Assembly (NCBI RefSeq): GCF_017813355.1
Contig: NZ_JAGIYZ010000001.1
Coordinates: forward strand, 62,001 to 126,000
Source: Roseomonas nitratireducens
GTDB lineage: Bacteria > Pseudomonadota > Alphaproteobacteria > Acetobacterales > Acetobacteraceae
Length of the DNA stretch: 64,000 nt
Direction of reading: 5' to 3'
Shown here: one piece after another, positions 38,251 through 47,813 of the stretch
How the letters are laid out: each line of letters starts with the position of its first letter
Numbering within the stretch: position 1 is the first letter of the stretch
Notes under the pieces: model-generated
The model's database searches: none
Told to the model about the DNA's origin: nothing
The model's input: the letters and a program-made list of their open reading frames with translations, nothing else
Made by a program: the position numbers and the translations under genes

Positions 38251-41200
38251 CGGACGTAGACGCCGGTGCGGCCCTCGTTCCAGTCGGCCGAGCGGTCGTA
38301 GCGGAAGGTCGCACCGAGCGCGAGTTCCGGTGTCATCGCGTATTCCACGTCGGCGCGCACGCTGCCGATCAGCCCGGCCTCGCTCTGCGACGGGTAGAAG
38401 GCCTGGATGCGCGGATCCTGCCCGACGCGCGCGGAGAGCGCGCCCTGCAGCGCCGGGTCGTTCGGGAAGACCGGCGAACGGTCCTCCGACCACACCGCGT
38501 AGCCGACCGAGCCGCCGAGCCGCCAGGACCAGTCCCCCGACCGCGCGCGCCAATCGACCGGCACGTTCACCGCCGTGTAGTTCTGCGGGCTGAAATAGCC
38601 GCCATGGCCCAGCGAGAAGAAGCGCAGGTTCTCGTCGTAGGCGAAGTAGACCAGGTCGAGCCCGACCGTGACCTGCTCGTCCGGCCGGCGCAGCACGGCG
38701 TAGTTCATGCCGGCGCCGGCCTCGACGCGCGCGTTGTCGCGCACGTTCTCGCCCTGGAAGATCGAGTAGCCGCCGCCCGCGTAGAAGGTCGCCGGCCCCT
38801 GCGAATACTCCACCTGCGCGCGGCCGCCGGTGCGCACCACGCCGCCCCAGGTCTGGCCGGTCAGCCCGTCCCGCGCGCCGGACCAGGACAGCAGGCTGTC
38901 CGTCACCGCGCGGCGCTCGCCGGTCACCCGCATGCGCCAGCCGCCGCCGAGCCCGGGCGCGACCTCGACGCCGCCGACCACGTTCTGCGTCCGGAAGCCG
39001 AGCGGCGTGCTGCCGACATCGGCGCGGAACCAGTCCCGCTGGTAGGAGGCGCCGAGCGCCACGCCGCTCGCCGAATCATCCAGCGGCCGCCGCATGTTGC
39101 CCGGGAAGGCCACCGCATTCGCGCCGAAGGATTGCAGCGACGTCAGGTCGCCCGGCAGCGTGCCGGTGCTGATCGAGACCGGCGTGACGGTCGCGGCGAG
39201 GCGCCCGCCCACGCCGCGCGGCGATAGCGAGGCCTCGAGCGGGATCGACACTTCCTCGAGCCGGTCGAGGCCATTGGTGCCCGACCGGCCGCGCATCGTC
39301 GGCGCCACGGTGAAGCGTGTGGAGGCGGCGTCGCGCGCGCGCTCCACCTCCCGCGCGATCTCCGCCGAGAGCGGGTCGCGCGATGTCGGCGCGCCCACCG
39401 TCACCCCGGCGCTGCGGAACGGATTGGCGGTCGCCAGGCCGCCCGGCACGAAGGCCATCGGCACCACCTCGCCCACCTGGGCGCGGCGCTGTTCCTGCGC
39501 CAGCTGCGCCGCGCGCAGCGCGCCGCGCTCGTCGCCGCGCGCGCGCGCAAGCCGCGCCTGCATCAGCGATACGCGCGCCTCGTTCGGCGCCAGCGCGCGC
39601 GCCTCGTCCACCAGCGCCTCGGCGCGGCGGTAGTCGCGCGCCGCGATCGCGGCATCGACCGCGCCGGCACGCGCCTCGAGGTTGCGCGGATCGCGCGCGA
39701 GCACGCTCTCGGCGATCTGCTGCGCTTCCTCCGGCCGCCGCGCGCCGGCATAGAGCCGCGCGAGCGCCATGTTCGCCGCCGGGTCCTGCGGATTGCGCGC
39801 GAGCGCGGGGCGCAGCCGCTCGAAGCCGGTCGCCTGGTCGCCGGCCTCGTTCGCGCGGTCGGCACCGCGCACGGCGATGCCGGCGAGCAGCGCCTCCGCC
39901 TGGCGGCGGCTGTCGGCGGGCAGGGAGGGGTCGCCCTCGACGCCGCGCACCAGCGTCATCGCCATCTGTTCCTGGCCGGCTTCCAGCAGCGCGCCCGCGA
40001 TGGCGAGCCGCGCCGGGCCCGATGGCGCGCGGTTGACGGCGAGCGCCACGCGGGCCGCTTCCTCCGCGCCGCGCGCATCGCCGATGCGGCCGAAGGCGCG
40101 GATCACCGCGGCCGGCGTCGCGCCGGACGGGTCCTGCCGCGCGGCGAGCGCGAGCAGCCGCTGGCGGCTCTCGAACCCGCCGATGGAGGCGCCGGCGACG
40201 GCTTCCTCGACCTCGGCCGCCACGCGGGTGCGCGCGGCGAGCCGCGCCATGTCGGGGGACCGTCGGGCCGGCGGCACGCGGCCGATCAAGGCGGCGGCAT
40301 CGCCGACGCGGCCCTGCTCCTCGGCGAACAGGGCGGCGGCGAAGACCGCTTCCGATCCGGCGCGGGCTTCGGTCAGCGGCGCCTCGATGATGGCGCGCCC
40401 CTCGGCGCCCTGGCCTTGCCGTGCCAGCGCGCGGGCAAGGTCGAGCCGCACCCAGGGATCGTTCGGCGCTTCCGCCAGCGCGGCGCGCAGCAGCGCGGCC
40501 GCGGTCGCCGGATCCGGTGCGCGCGATGCCTCGGCGCGCAGGCGCCCGGCATTGCCCGCCGTCACGCCGCCGGTGCCGCCCGTCGCGGGGGCGGCGACGC
40601 GGATGCGGCGCGCGATCTCGTCCGCCTCGGCGGTGCGGCTCTGCCGGCGCAGCGACTGCTCCAGGCCCTGCAGCGCCGGCTGGAAGTTCGGGCGGCGGGC
40701 GAGCGCCGCGCGGAAGCGCATCTCGGCCGTGCTGAGGTCGCCGCGAGAAAGCGCGATGTCGCCGAGCAGCGCCTCGGCATCCGTGCGGTCGGCGGCGGCT
40801 TCCCGCGCGGCGGCGCGACGGGCTACCTGCTCGGCCGCATCGGTCTGGCCGCGGCGGAACAGGGCCTGCGCCTCGGCCAGGTCGACGGAGTAGGAGGCGC
40901 CCTCGAAGGCCTGCCGCCAATTGCTGGCGCGCGTCGGGTCGGCGGCCATGGCGCGTTCGAGAAGGCTGCGCGCTTCTGTCACGCGGCCCTGGCGCAGCCG
41001 CACCACGCCGAGCCCGCCCAGCGCGTCGGCGTCCTGCGGATTGTTCGCGAGCGCGGTCTCGAAGGCGCGCGCGGCCTCGATCAGGCGGTTCGCCTCGAGG
41101 CTCTGGAAGCCGGCGACGCGCGGCACGCCGGCGGCGCGCTCGGCGCGCAGCGACGGGTCGCGGATCTCGGCGAGGCGCCGCTGCAGCGTGCCGTCGTCGG

Positions 41201-41933
41201 GCCGCACCGCCAGATACTCGGCGATCGGCCCTTCCGCCGCCTCGTTGACGCCGAGCCAGATCACCGCCTGCCGCCAGGCCGGCAGGGCCTGGGATGCCGC
41301 GGCGGGCTCGCGCGACAGCGCGGCGAGCTGCGCGATGCCCTGCGCGCGCGTGGATTCCCGGTAGGTGAGCACCTGCGCGGCGGCGACGCGCGCGCGCACA
41401 TCCTGCGGCCGGCGCGCGGCGAAGCTCGCGAGCTGCCGTCGCGCCTCCTCCCACCCGCCCTCGGTGCCGGCGAGGGTCAGCCAGTATTCCACCGCGAAGG
41501 TGTCGGTCGGCGGGCCGCCGGCGAAGGCGTCCCGGTAGCGCGTCAGGGCTTCCGGCACGCGTCCGTCGCGCGACAGCCGGCGCGCTTCCTCAACAAGGCC
41601 GCGATCGACCGTGACGCCGCGCGTCGCTTCCTCGACGCCGGTCGCGTTCGGCGCGACGGCGCGCAGGCGCGCGATCAGCGCCTCGGCCTCGGTCCGGTTG
41701 CCGAGCGCGGCCTGCGCCTCGGCCGCGCCGGCCAGCGCCTCCGGGTTGCGGGGCGCGGTGGCGAGCACGCGCTCATAGGCGCGCAGCGCCAGGTCCGGGC
41801 GGTTCTGTTCCTGCCAGTGGCGCGCCTGCTGGAGCAGGATGCCGAGCGCGCCGCTGGTCGGCTGCGCCGCGGCGGGGCCGGCGAGGGCGAGCGCCGCCAC
41901 GGCGCCGAGGAGGCTGGCCTTCAGCGGGCGCAT
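38232..41933 (-). CDS. bcsC: cellulose synthase outer-membrane subunit BcsC
   Basis: A 1233-residue protein for cellulose export. A Sec signal (residues 1-23, ending AAAQP) is followed by a long TPR scaffold (about 30-880) with units such as ALGGLGVVRLRQGRVTEA. The C-terminal BCSC_C beta-barrel domain (about 900-1233) is recognised from DRLEEVSIPLEASLSPRG and FYPSQSEAGLIGSVRAD. It joins the periplasm to the outer membrane downstream of BcsAB, with which it overlaps by one base. It ends in Glu rather than the Phe common in barrel proteins. Confidence 0.92.
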   Translation of the reverse strand: MRPLKASLLGAVAALALAGPAAAQPTSGALGILLQQARHWQEQNRPDLALRAYERVLATAPRNPEALAGAAEAQAALGNRTEAEALIARLRAVAPNATGVEEATRGVTVDRGLVEEARRLSRDGRVPEALTRYRDAFAGGPPTDTFAVEYWLTLAGTEGGWEEARRQLASFAARRPQDVRARVAAAQVLTYRESTRAQGIAQLAALSREPAAASQALPAWRQAVIWLGVNEAAEGPIAEYLAVRPDDGTLQRRLAEIRDPSLRAERAAGVPRVAGFQSLEANRLIEAARAFETALANNPQDADALGGLGVVRLRQGRVTEARSLLERAMAADPTRASNWRQAFEGASYSVDLAEAQALFRRGQTDAAEQVARRAAAREAAADRTDAEALLGDIALSRGDLSTAEMRFRAALARRPNFQPALQGLEQSLRRQSRTAEADEIARRIRVAAPATGGTGGVTAGNAGRLRAEASRAPDPATAAALLRAALAEAPNDPWVRLDLARALARQGQGAEGRAIIEAPLTEARAGSEAVFAAALFAEEQGRVGDAAALIGRVPPARRSPDMARLAARTRVAAEVEEAVAGASIGGFESRQRLLALAARQDPSGATPAAVIRAFGRIGDARGAEEAARVALAVNRAPSGPARLAIAGALLEAGQEQMAMTLVRGVEGDPSLPADSRRQAEALLAGIAVRGADRANEAGDQATGFERLRPALARNPQDPAANMALARLYAGARRPEEAQQIAESVLARDPRNLEARAGAVDAAIAARDYRRAEALVDEARALAPNEARVSLMQARLARARGDERGALRAAQLAQEQRRAQVGEVVPMAFVPGGLATANPFRSAGVTVGAPTSRDPLSAEIAREVERARDAASTRFTVAPTMRGRSGTNGLDRLEEVSIPLEASLSPRGVGGRLAATVTPVSISTGTLPGDLTSLQSFGANAVAFPGNMRRPLDDSASGVALGASYQRDWFRADVGSTPLGFRTQNVVGGVEVAPGLGGGWRMRVTGERRAVTDSLLSWSGARDGLTGQTWGGVVRTGGRAQVEYSQGPATFYAGGGYSIFQGENVRDNARVEAGAGMNYAVLRRPDEQVTVGLDLVYFAYDENLRFFSLGHGGYFSPQNYTAVNVPVDWRARSGDWSWRLGGSVGYAVWSEDRSPVFPNDPALQGALSARVGQDPRIQAFYPSQSEAGLIGSVRADVEYAMTPELALGATFRYDRSADWNEGRTGVYVRYRLPE

Positions 41934-44900
41934 CAGCCGCGCCCCCGCAGCCGCCGCACGGCCCTTCGCCGCAGCGATGCCATGACCGGCAGGCCGATCA
42001 GCACGCTGGCGCCGACCAGCAGGAAGAGCACCGACCAGGGCTGCGAGCCCAGGTAGTGGTTCGGCCAGAGCCAGAAGGGCAGGTTGCCGACCGAGTAGGT
42101 CGGCGCGGTGCGGAAGGATTCCGCGCCATCCGCGCTGAGCACCATCAGGTCGCCCTGCACGCGCGGGATGGTCGCGGGGTCGCGCAGCGCCTCGGCCACG
42201 GCCTCGATCCCGGCGGGCGTCGGTGCGGCGATGGCGAGGACGGAGCGGCCTTCGCGCAGCGGCGACTGCGCCGCGGCGACGAAGCCCAGCCGTTCGGCCG
42301 GGGCGGCGAGTTGCGCCGCGGCGCGCACGCGTTCTTCCGGCGGCGGGCCGCCGCGCACCACGCGCTGGAATCCGGCCAGCGGGTCAGGCAGCGTCATCGC
42401 CAGCCGCCCGGCCTCGTCGATGCGCAGCGGCGCCTCGCGCAGCAGGGTGGTCAGCGCCGGCTGGCGGCCGAGCGTGCCGAGGACGATGAGGTCGCGGTCG
42501 GCGACCTGCTGCAGCTGGCCCGGCCGCACCACGGCAAGGCCCGTGGCCGGCACGCCGACCATGGCGGACAGGCCGCCCACCATGCCGAGGAAGGCGCTGA
42601 CCTCGATCGGGCCGGCGCGGTCAGGCATCACGACCGCCGTCTCCGACAGGTCGGCCAGCCGCGTGTAGGGGAAGCCGGCGCTGGCGAAGAACGCGAGGTT
42701 CGGCAGCGTCGCGAAGCGATGCGCGCGGGTGATGTCGATCGTGCTCGACGGATCGACCGCCGCCTGCACCTGCGCTGGGATGGACACGCAGTCGCCGCGG
42801 TGCAGCGGGCGCATGTCGAACACCAGCTGCAGGTCGTTGCGGCCGGTGACGAGCCAGGGCGGCACGCTGGCCGTGCCGGTGCGCGGGCCCGGCTCGATGC
42901 CGACCTGGCGCAGCATCCAGGTCCAGGGCCAGCTCTCCTGTTCCCGCAGCGGGATGGAACGGAGGAAGGTGCCGCTGACCAGGACATCGAGGCGCGAGCG
43001 CTCGACATCCGTGATCGGGCCCGGCGGGGAGCGGAAGGCGAGGTCCACCGGGAAGCCGTGGCGGCGCCAGGTGGTCAGGTCCGGCGCGGTGCGCAGCGGC
43101 ACCGTGATGGGCCCGGGCGCATAGCCCGAGACCTGCAGGTCGGCGCGGTCCACCAGCTCCCCGAGCTGGACCGGGCGGTCCGTCGGCAGCCAGCGCGGCG
43201 CGTCATAGGGCCGGCGCTGCGGCGCCTGCGGCTGCGCGACCGTCGCGAGCGTGCCCGACAGCAGTTGCGGCGCGAGGGCGAGCGCCTGCGCGGCGACGCC
43301 CGCTTCCTGCATCGTGCGCCCGGCGACCAGCAGCAGCATGCCGCGCGGGTCGCGCGGGTTCTCCATCAGCGCGACGGTCGGCCCGGAGAGCGGCGGCAGC
43401 GTCATCCCCTCCGGCGTGTCCTGCGGCGTCGCGAAGACGACCGCGTTGCCGGTGCCGGGAATGGAGACCGAGGCCGGGAAGCGCGCGCCGCGGTATTCCG
43501 CCTGCATCGCGAACCAGGAGGCGACGACGGCCGCGCCGCGCAGCGTCTCGTTGCCGGGATTGTCCGGCATCACGAAGGGCAGCACGAGCGGGTCGCGCAG
43601 CTCGCGCGGGTCGAAGAAGGGTTCCGGCAGCCGCGCGAGGTCGGCCGGCAGCGGCAGCCTTTCGAGCGTCAGCTGGACGGTCGATGTCTCGGCGACGTTC
43701 ATCCACAGCAGGTCGGACAGCGGGTCGACGCATTCCGCCCGGTAGCGCCCGCTGAAGGCGAAGTTCAGCCGGTTCATCTCGGTGAAGAAGGCCGGGTTCA
43801 CCGGCATCTCGATCGGGCCGAAGGAAGGCCGCGCCGGATCGGGCCGCACGGCGCCGATGAACTGGTCGTTCAGCGTGACGACGAGCTGGCTCACCTCCGG
43901 CACCAGGGCAGGGGAGGCCGCGCCGGAGATCACCACGCGCGCATCCGTCACGACCTCGTCGCTGCGGATGCCGAACTGGATGCCCTGCAGCGGCGACGCG
44001 CCGCGCAGCTGCATCGTCGACTGCAGGCCGAGCTGGCGGAGCGAGCGGACGACGCGGCGCTGCGTGAGCGTCGGCGCCGCGGAGGGCGGCGGCGGCGGTG
44101 GGGCGGCGAGCACGGCTTCCGGCGCGGGCGGCGGCACCACGGCGGGCGGGGCCTCCGGGGCCGGCTGCGTCGCGGCCGGCTGCGGCGGCGGGGGCGCGTT
44201 GCGCCGCTGCGCGAGCGCGGGGCTGGAGGCGACCAGGATCAGCGCGATGACGGCCGCGTTGCGGAAGGTGTCGCGCGGCGCCATCACCTCGGTCCGGCGC
44301 TGCGTGGCGACGGGGGCGACGGGGTTGCGCGCCTCCTCCTTGCGCCGGCGGCGCGCGCGCCACCAGGCGAGCGAGAGCTGCGAGCGGCCGGTGAAGACCG
44401 AGCCCATCGTCGCCAGCACCTCGAGCAGCGAGCGCAGGGGCCGGTCGGGCCGGTGGCGGTCCCAGGACAGCCAGGCGTCGGCGCGGCCGAAGACGGCGCG
44501 CACGATGGCGCCTTCCTCCTCGACCGTCTGCGGGCGGAACAGCAGCTGCACCTCGCCGCCGTCGGCGCGCAGGAAATAGCCGCTCAGCGTCAGCACCTCG
44601 CCGCCCATCGGGATGTCGAGCATCACCGGCGTCTCGGCTTCGAGAGCCGGCGCCTCGGCGACCACGATGCCCGCGCCGCCGAGCGAGAGGTCGCGCGTGC
44701 GCGCGTCGATCCGCCGCCCGTCGGGCAGGACGAGCTGCGCCGGCAGCGACACCTCGACGCGCGCCGTGGCGCGCACCTGCTTGCGCTCGCGGCCCGCGGC
44801 GACGGAGGCGAGCACCGGCACGATGCACAGCAGCGCCCAGATGCCGTTCAGCAGGTAGGCCTGGCTCTCGAGGCTGCCCCATTCGGTGGAGGCGAGGCCG

Positions 44901-46438
44901 CGGACGCCGGCGACGACGCCGAGTGCGAGGAGGATGGCGAGGATCAGGCTCGGATAGACCGCCCGCCAGTCGAAATAGCCTTCGGGGAGAAGGCCGCCCT
45001 TCTGCGTCACGTTGAACTTCCCCTTCTTGGGGTCGAGGATGGTCGCGATGGTCACCGGGACGAGCCAGAGCGCGAGCACCGTCTCGTAGATCTCGCTCCA
45101 GAACGAGTGCCGCACGCTGCCGGCGACGCGGCTGCCGGTCGCGACCGCGTGGAAGATGTGCGGCCCGGCATAGGCGATGATCGCGAGCGGCGATGCCGCG
45201 ATCGGGCTGAAGCCGAGCAGCAGGAAGGCGAGCGGCGCGGTCAGGAACACCACGCGCGGCAGCGCGAACAGGAAGTGGAACATCGCGCTGAAGTAGCAGA
45301 GCCGCTGCGCGATGCTGAGGCCGGGCCCGAAGATCGGGTTGTCCACGCGCATGATCTGCAGCATGCCGCGCGCCCAGCGCATCCGCTGGCCGATGTGGAT
45401 CATCAGGCGCTCGGTCGCGAGGCCGGCTGCCAGCGGCACGCGCAGATAGGCGGTGTTCCAGCCGAGCCGCTGCATGCGCAGCGAGGCGTGGCAATCCTCG
45501 GTCACCGTCTCGGTCGGCACGCCGCCGGCGTCGACGATCGCCTCACGCCGCAGCACGGCGCAGGAGCCGCAGAAGAAGGTCGCGTTCCACAGGTCGTTGC
45601 CGGGCTGCACGAGGCCGTAGAACATCAGCCCCTCGTTCGGCACGTCGCGGCCGTTCGAGAGGTTCCGCTCGAAGGGATCGAGCGAGTAGAAATGGTGCGG
45701 CGTCTGGATCATGCCGAGCTTCGGGTCGCGCAGCATCCAGCCCATTGTCATCTGCAGGAAGGCGCGCGTCGGCACGTGGTCGCAGTCGAAGATGGCGATG
45801 TACTCGCCGTCGGTCTGCGCCATGGCGTGGTTCAGGTTGCCGGCCTTCGCCCCCTTGTTGTCGGGGCGCACGATGTAGCCCGCGCCGCATTCCTCGGCGA
45901 ATTCGCGGAAGGCGGGCCGGCGGCCGTCGTCCAGGATCCAGACCTTCAGCTTGTCGATCGGCCAGTCCATCGCCAGCGCCGCGAGGACGGTCGGGCGCAC
46001 CACATCCAGATCCTCGTTGTATGTCGGGATGTAGACGTCGACGGTCGGCCAGGTCTCATGGTCCTCGGGCATCGGCGCGGGGCGGCGCTCGAGCGGGCGG
46101 AGCGTCTGGAAGTATCCGAGCAGCAGCGCGATGACGGCATAGGTCTCGGCCGCCGCGAGGCCGAACATGAAGAAGCCCTGGGTGAAGCTGTCGGCGGTCA
46201 GCGTGTCGGACAGCCGCCAGTGCAGGTAGCGCAGGGAGACGAGGCAGGAGAGGATGGCGAGCACCGCCGTCACGCGCCTGCTCTTGAAGCGGTTCAGCAC
46301 CAGGAACAGCACGAGGCCGCCGATGGCCAGCAGCGCCTGGTCCTCGGCATCGAGCGGCGTGACGACCACCGCCCAGGCGAGCACGAGGCCCACCAGCACG
46401 ACGAGCGCGAGCCAGGCGCGGGAAAGGGCGCGGCTCAT
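41933..46438 (-). CDS. bcsAB: fused cellulose synthase BcsA-BcsB
   Basis: A 1501-residue protein. BcsA part (about 1-715): membrane spans, GT2 motifs ILDDGRR, IFDCDHVPT, TVTEDCHA and QRMRWARG, the gating FFCGSCAVL, and a PilZ domain with RKQVR and DLSLGGAG for c-di-GMP. BcsB part (about 719-1501): an internal signal-like stretch (ALILVASSPALAQ), a Pro-rich linker, then periplasmic BcsB domains and a C-terminal membrane anchor. The fusion matches the AcsAB arrangement of acetic acid bacteria. Residue 719 is an in-frame Met (ATG at 44284), so processing after the internal signal, or separate internal initiation, is possible. Confidence 0.93.
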   Translation of the reverse strand: MSRALSRAWLALVVLVGLVLAWAVVVTPLDAEDQALLAIGGLVLFLVLNRFKSRRVTAVLAILSCLVSLRYLHWRLSDTLTADSFTQGFFMFGLAAAETYAVIALLLGYFQTLRPLERRPAPMPEDHETWPTVDVYIPTYNEDLDVVRPTVLAALAMDWPIDKLKVWILDDGRRPAFREFAEECGAGYIVRPDNKGAKAGNLNHAMAQTDGEYIAIFDCDHVPTRAFLQMTMGWMLRDPKLGMIQTPHHFYSLDPFERNLSNGRDVPNEGLMFYGLVQPGNDLWNATFFCGSCAVLRREAIVDAGGVPTETVTEDCHASLRMQRLGWNTAYLRVPLAAGLATERLMIHIGQRMRWARGMLQIMRVDNPIFGPGLSIAQRLCYFSAMFHFLFALPRVVFLTAPLAFLLLGFSPIAASPLAIIAYAGPHIFHAVATGSRVAGSVRHSFWSEIYETVLALWLVPVTIATILDPKKGKFNVTQKGGLLPEGYFDWRAVYPSLILAILLALGVVAGVRGLASTEWGSLESQAYLLNGIWALLCIVPVLASVAAGRERKQVRATARVEVSLPAQLVLPDGRRIDARTRDLSLGGAGIVVAEAPALEAETPVMLDIPMGGEVLTLSGYFLRADGGEVQLLFRPQTVEEEGAIVRAVFGRADAWLSWDRHRPDRPLRSLLEVLATMGSVFTGRSQLSLAWWRARRRRKEEARNPVAPVATQRRTEVMAPRDTFRNAAVIALILVASSPALAQRRNAPPPPQPAATQPAPEAPPAVVPPPAPEAVLAAPPPPPPSAAPTLTQRRVVRSLRQLGLQSTMQLRGASPLQGIQFGIRSDEVVTDARVVISGAASPALVPEVSQLVVTLNDQFIGAVRPDPARPSFGPIEMPVNPAFFTEMNRLNFAFSGRYRAECVDPLSDLLWMNVAETSTVQLTLERLPLPADLARLPEPFFDPRELRDPLVLPFVMPDNPGNETLRGAAVVASWFAMQAEYRGARFPASVSIPGTGNAVVFATPQDTPEGMTLPPLSGPTVALMENPRDPRGMLLLVAGRTMQEAGVAAQALALAPQLLSGTLATVAQPQAPQRRPYDAPRWLPTDRPVQLGELVDRADLQVSGYAPGPITVPLRTAPDLTTWRRHGFPVDLAFRSPPGPITDVERSRLDVLVSGTFLRSIPLREQESWPWTWMLRQVGIEPGPRTGTASVPPWLVTGRNDLQLVFDMRPLHRGDCVSIPAQVQAAVDPSSTIDITRAHRFATLPNLAFFASAGFPYTRLADLSETAVVMPDRAGPIEVSAFLGMVGGLSAMVGVPATGLAVVRPGQLQQVADRDLIVLGTLGRQPALTTLLREAPLRIDEAGRLAMTLPDPLAGFQRVVRGGPPPEERVRAAAQLAAPAERLGFVAAAQSPLREGRSVLAIAAPTPAGIEAVAEALRDPATIPRVQGDLMVLSADGAESFRTAPTYSVGNLPFWLWPNHYLGSQPWSVLFLLVGASVLIGLPVMASLRRRAVRRLRGRG

Positions 46439-47259
46439 GGGCGGCTCCAGGGAAACAGGGATGACGTGACGGCCGGGGCGACCGGCGCGGGCGCGGCCAC
46501 GGGCATCTCGCGCAGCACGGTCGCGGCGAGGTCCTCGATGTCGCGCGCCGCGGTCGAATAGGGCGCATGGGCGCCGACCGGGCGCTGGCAGGCGAGCGCC
46601 TCGGCGACCGCTTCCTCGCGCGAGATGGCGCCGGCGAGCCGCGCGCCGAGATGTGCGGCGACGCCCTCGGCCGCCGAGACGGACAGCCGGGAATGCCGGT
46701 CCACCTGGTTCAGCACCACGCGCAGCTTCGGGCCGACGAGCGTGCCGAGCGTGCCGCGGCCGAGGAAGCGGCCGGTCTCGATCTCCGGCAGCAGGGCGGT
46801 GCTGGCCGCGTCCGCGAGCAGCACGGCGAGCACGAGTGCCGCCTGCGGCGCCAGGATCTGCAGCGCGGCCGAGGCGCCGGGCGGCGTGTCGACCACGACG
46901 ATCGCCGAGGGGTCGGCCAGCATGGCGCGGACCGGGCCGGCCAGCAGCTCAGGCTCCCGTTCGATCAGGCCCGAGGTCGCGAGCGCGCCGCGCATGTCGG
47001 TCTCGCCATAGGGCAGCAGGTCGGGCCCGGCCGGCGTGCGGCGGAGGCAGGCGCGCCAGTCCGGCCGCAGGTGCAGCCGCGCGAGGTAGCCCTCGGGGTC
47101 CGTGATCGGCAGGCCGAGATGCAGGCGCAGCGCGTTCTGCGGGTCGCAATCGATGGCGAAGACGGGCCGGCCCGTCCGGTGCAGCGCGTGCGCGAGTCCG
47201 GAGGCGAGCGACGTCTTTCCCACGCCCCCCTTGGGCGAGGCGAGACAGAGCAACGGCAT
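46435..47259 (-). CDS. bcsQ: cellulose biosynthesis ParA-like ATPase BcsQ
   Basis: A 274-residue cytosolic MinD/ParA-family ATPase. The deviant Walker A is SPKGGVGKTSLAS, Walker B lies in AIVVVDTPPGAS, and AIDCDPQNAL carries the conserved Asp. In other bacteria BcsQ helps place or assemble the synthase at the pole. ATG at 47259 gives the usual N-terminus (MPLLCLASPKGG); sequence upstream in frame is Pro/Arg shadow. It overlaps bcsAB by four bases and follows the proline-rich gene by four. Confidence 0.9.
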   Translation of the reverse strand: MPLLCLASPKGGVGKTSLASGLAHALHRTGRPVFAIDCDPQNALRLHLGLPITDPEGYLARLHLRPDWRACLRRTPAGPDLLPYGETDMRGALATSGLIEREPELLAGPVRAMLADPSAIVVVDTPPGASAALQILAPQAALVLAVLLADAASTALLPEIETGRFLGRGTLGTLVGPKLRVVLNQVDRHSRLSVSAAEGVAAHLGARLAGAISREEAVAEALACQRPVGAHAPYSTAARDIEDLAATVLREMPVAAPAPVAPAVTSSLFPWSRP

Positions 47260-47263
47260 GCGT

Positions 47264-47719
47264 TCAGCCTCCCGCGCCGCCGACGGCGGCGCGCAGCGCC
47301 AGGAAGGGGAGGGTTCCGGGCGCCGCCGGTTCCGCGGCGGGGCCGCCGAAGGGCTGGCCCTGCGGCGTGGCCGCGGCGGCGAGCGCCTGGGCGATGAGGG
47401 GGAAGGAAGGCGCGGGTGCGGGCGCCGGCTGCCATGGCGCGGGCGCAGCGGGCCGCGGCGCGGCGGCCGCCGGCCATGCCGGGGCCGGGCCGGGCGGCGG
47501 GGCCATGAAGGGCGATGCCGGCGGGGCGACCATGCCGGGCGGTGCCGGCGGAACGACCATGGCGGGCGCCGGCATCGTAGCCGGCGGCACGACGTTCGGT
47601 TGCACCGGCGGCGGGCGCCGTTCACCGCGATAGGGCGGATTGCCGAAGGACCTGTAGCGGACCCCGCGCATGCCGAGCCTGGATGCCAGCGCGGAGATGT
47701 CCGGTTCCTGGGCGTCCAT
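47264..47719 (-). CDS. proline-rich cellulose accessory protein, BcsP/BcsR- or CcpAx-like
   Basis: A 151-residue protein. Residues 1-30 (ISALASRLGMRGVRYRSFGN) resemble the short N-terminal motif of BcsR/BcsP and of the cellulose-complementing protein CcpAx. Residues about 35-125 are Pro/Ala-rich and disordered, and the tail (PFLALRAAVGG) is hydrophobic. CcpAx-type proteins interact with the synthase and align terminal complexes. Its ATG overlaps the stop of an 11-codon leader ORF (TGATG). Assignment rests on position before bcsQ and on the N-terminal motif. Confidence 0.68.
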   Translation of the reverse strand: MDAQEPDISALASRLGMRGVRYRSFGNPPYRGERRPPPVQPNVVPPATMPAPAMVVPPAPPGMVAPPASPFMAPPPGPAPAWPAAAAPRPAAPAPWQPAPAPAPSFPLIAQALAAAATPQGQPFGGPAAEPAAPGTLPFLALRAAVGGAGG

Positions 47720-47754
47720 CAGGCCTGTCCGAAAGCGTTGGCCTCGTGCGTCAT
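47719..47754 (-). CDS. 11-codon leader ORF translationally coupled to the proline-rich gene
   Basis: ATG at 47754 is preceded by GGAGAG at a good distance and reads MTHEANAFGQA before TGA, which overlaps the ATG of the following gene. It could set the translation rate of the accessory gene by reinitiation. It may equally be chance; no peptide function is implied. Confidence 0.35.
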   Translation of the reverse strand: MTHEANAFGQA

Positions 47755-47813
47755 GCTCGGCTCTCCATCTTTTTGTCGACGTCGGCCCGTCGTGTTGGCG
47801 GGCCGTCGGCGGA

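Noticed and set aside
42056..46561. Plus-strand frame of 1501 codons opposite bcsAB
   Set aside because: Exact antisense shadow in high-GC DNA; the minus strand encodes cellulose synthase motifs.
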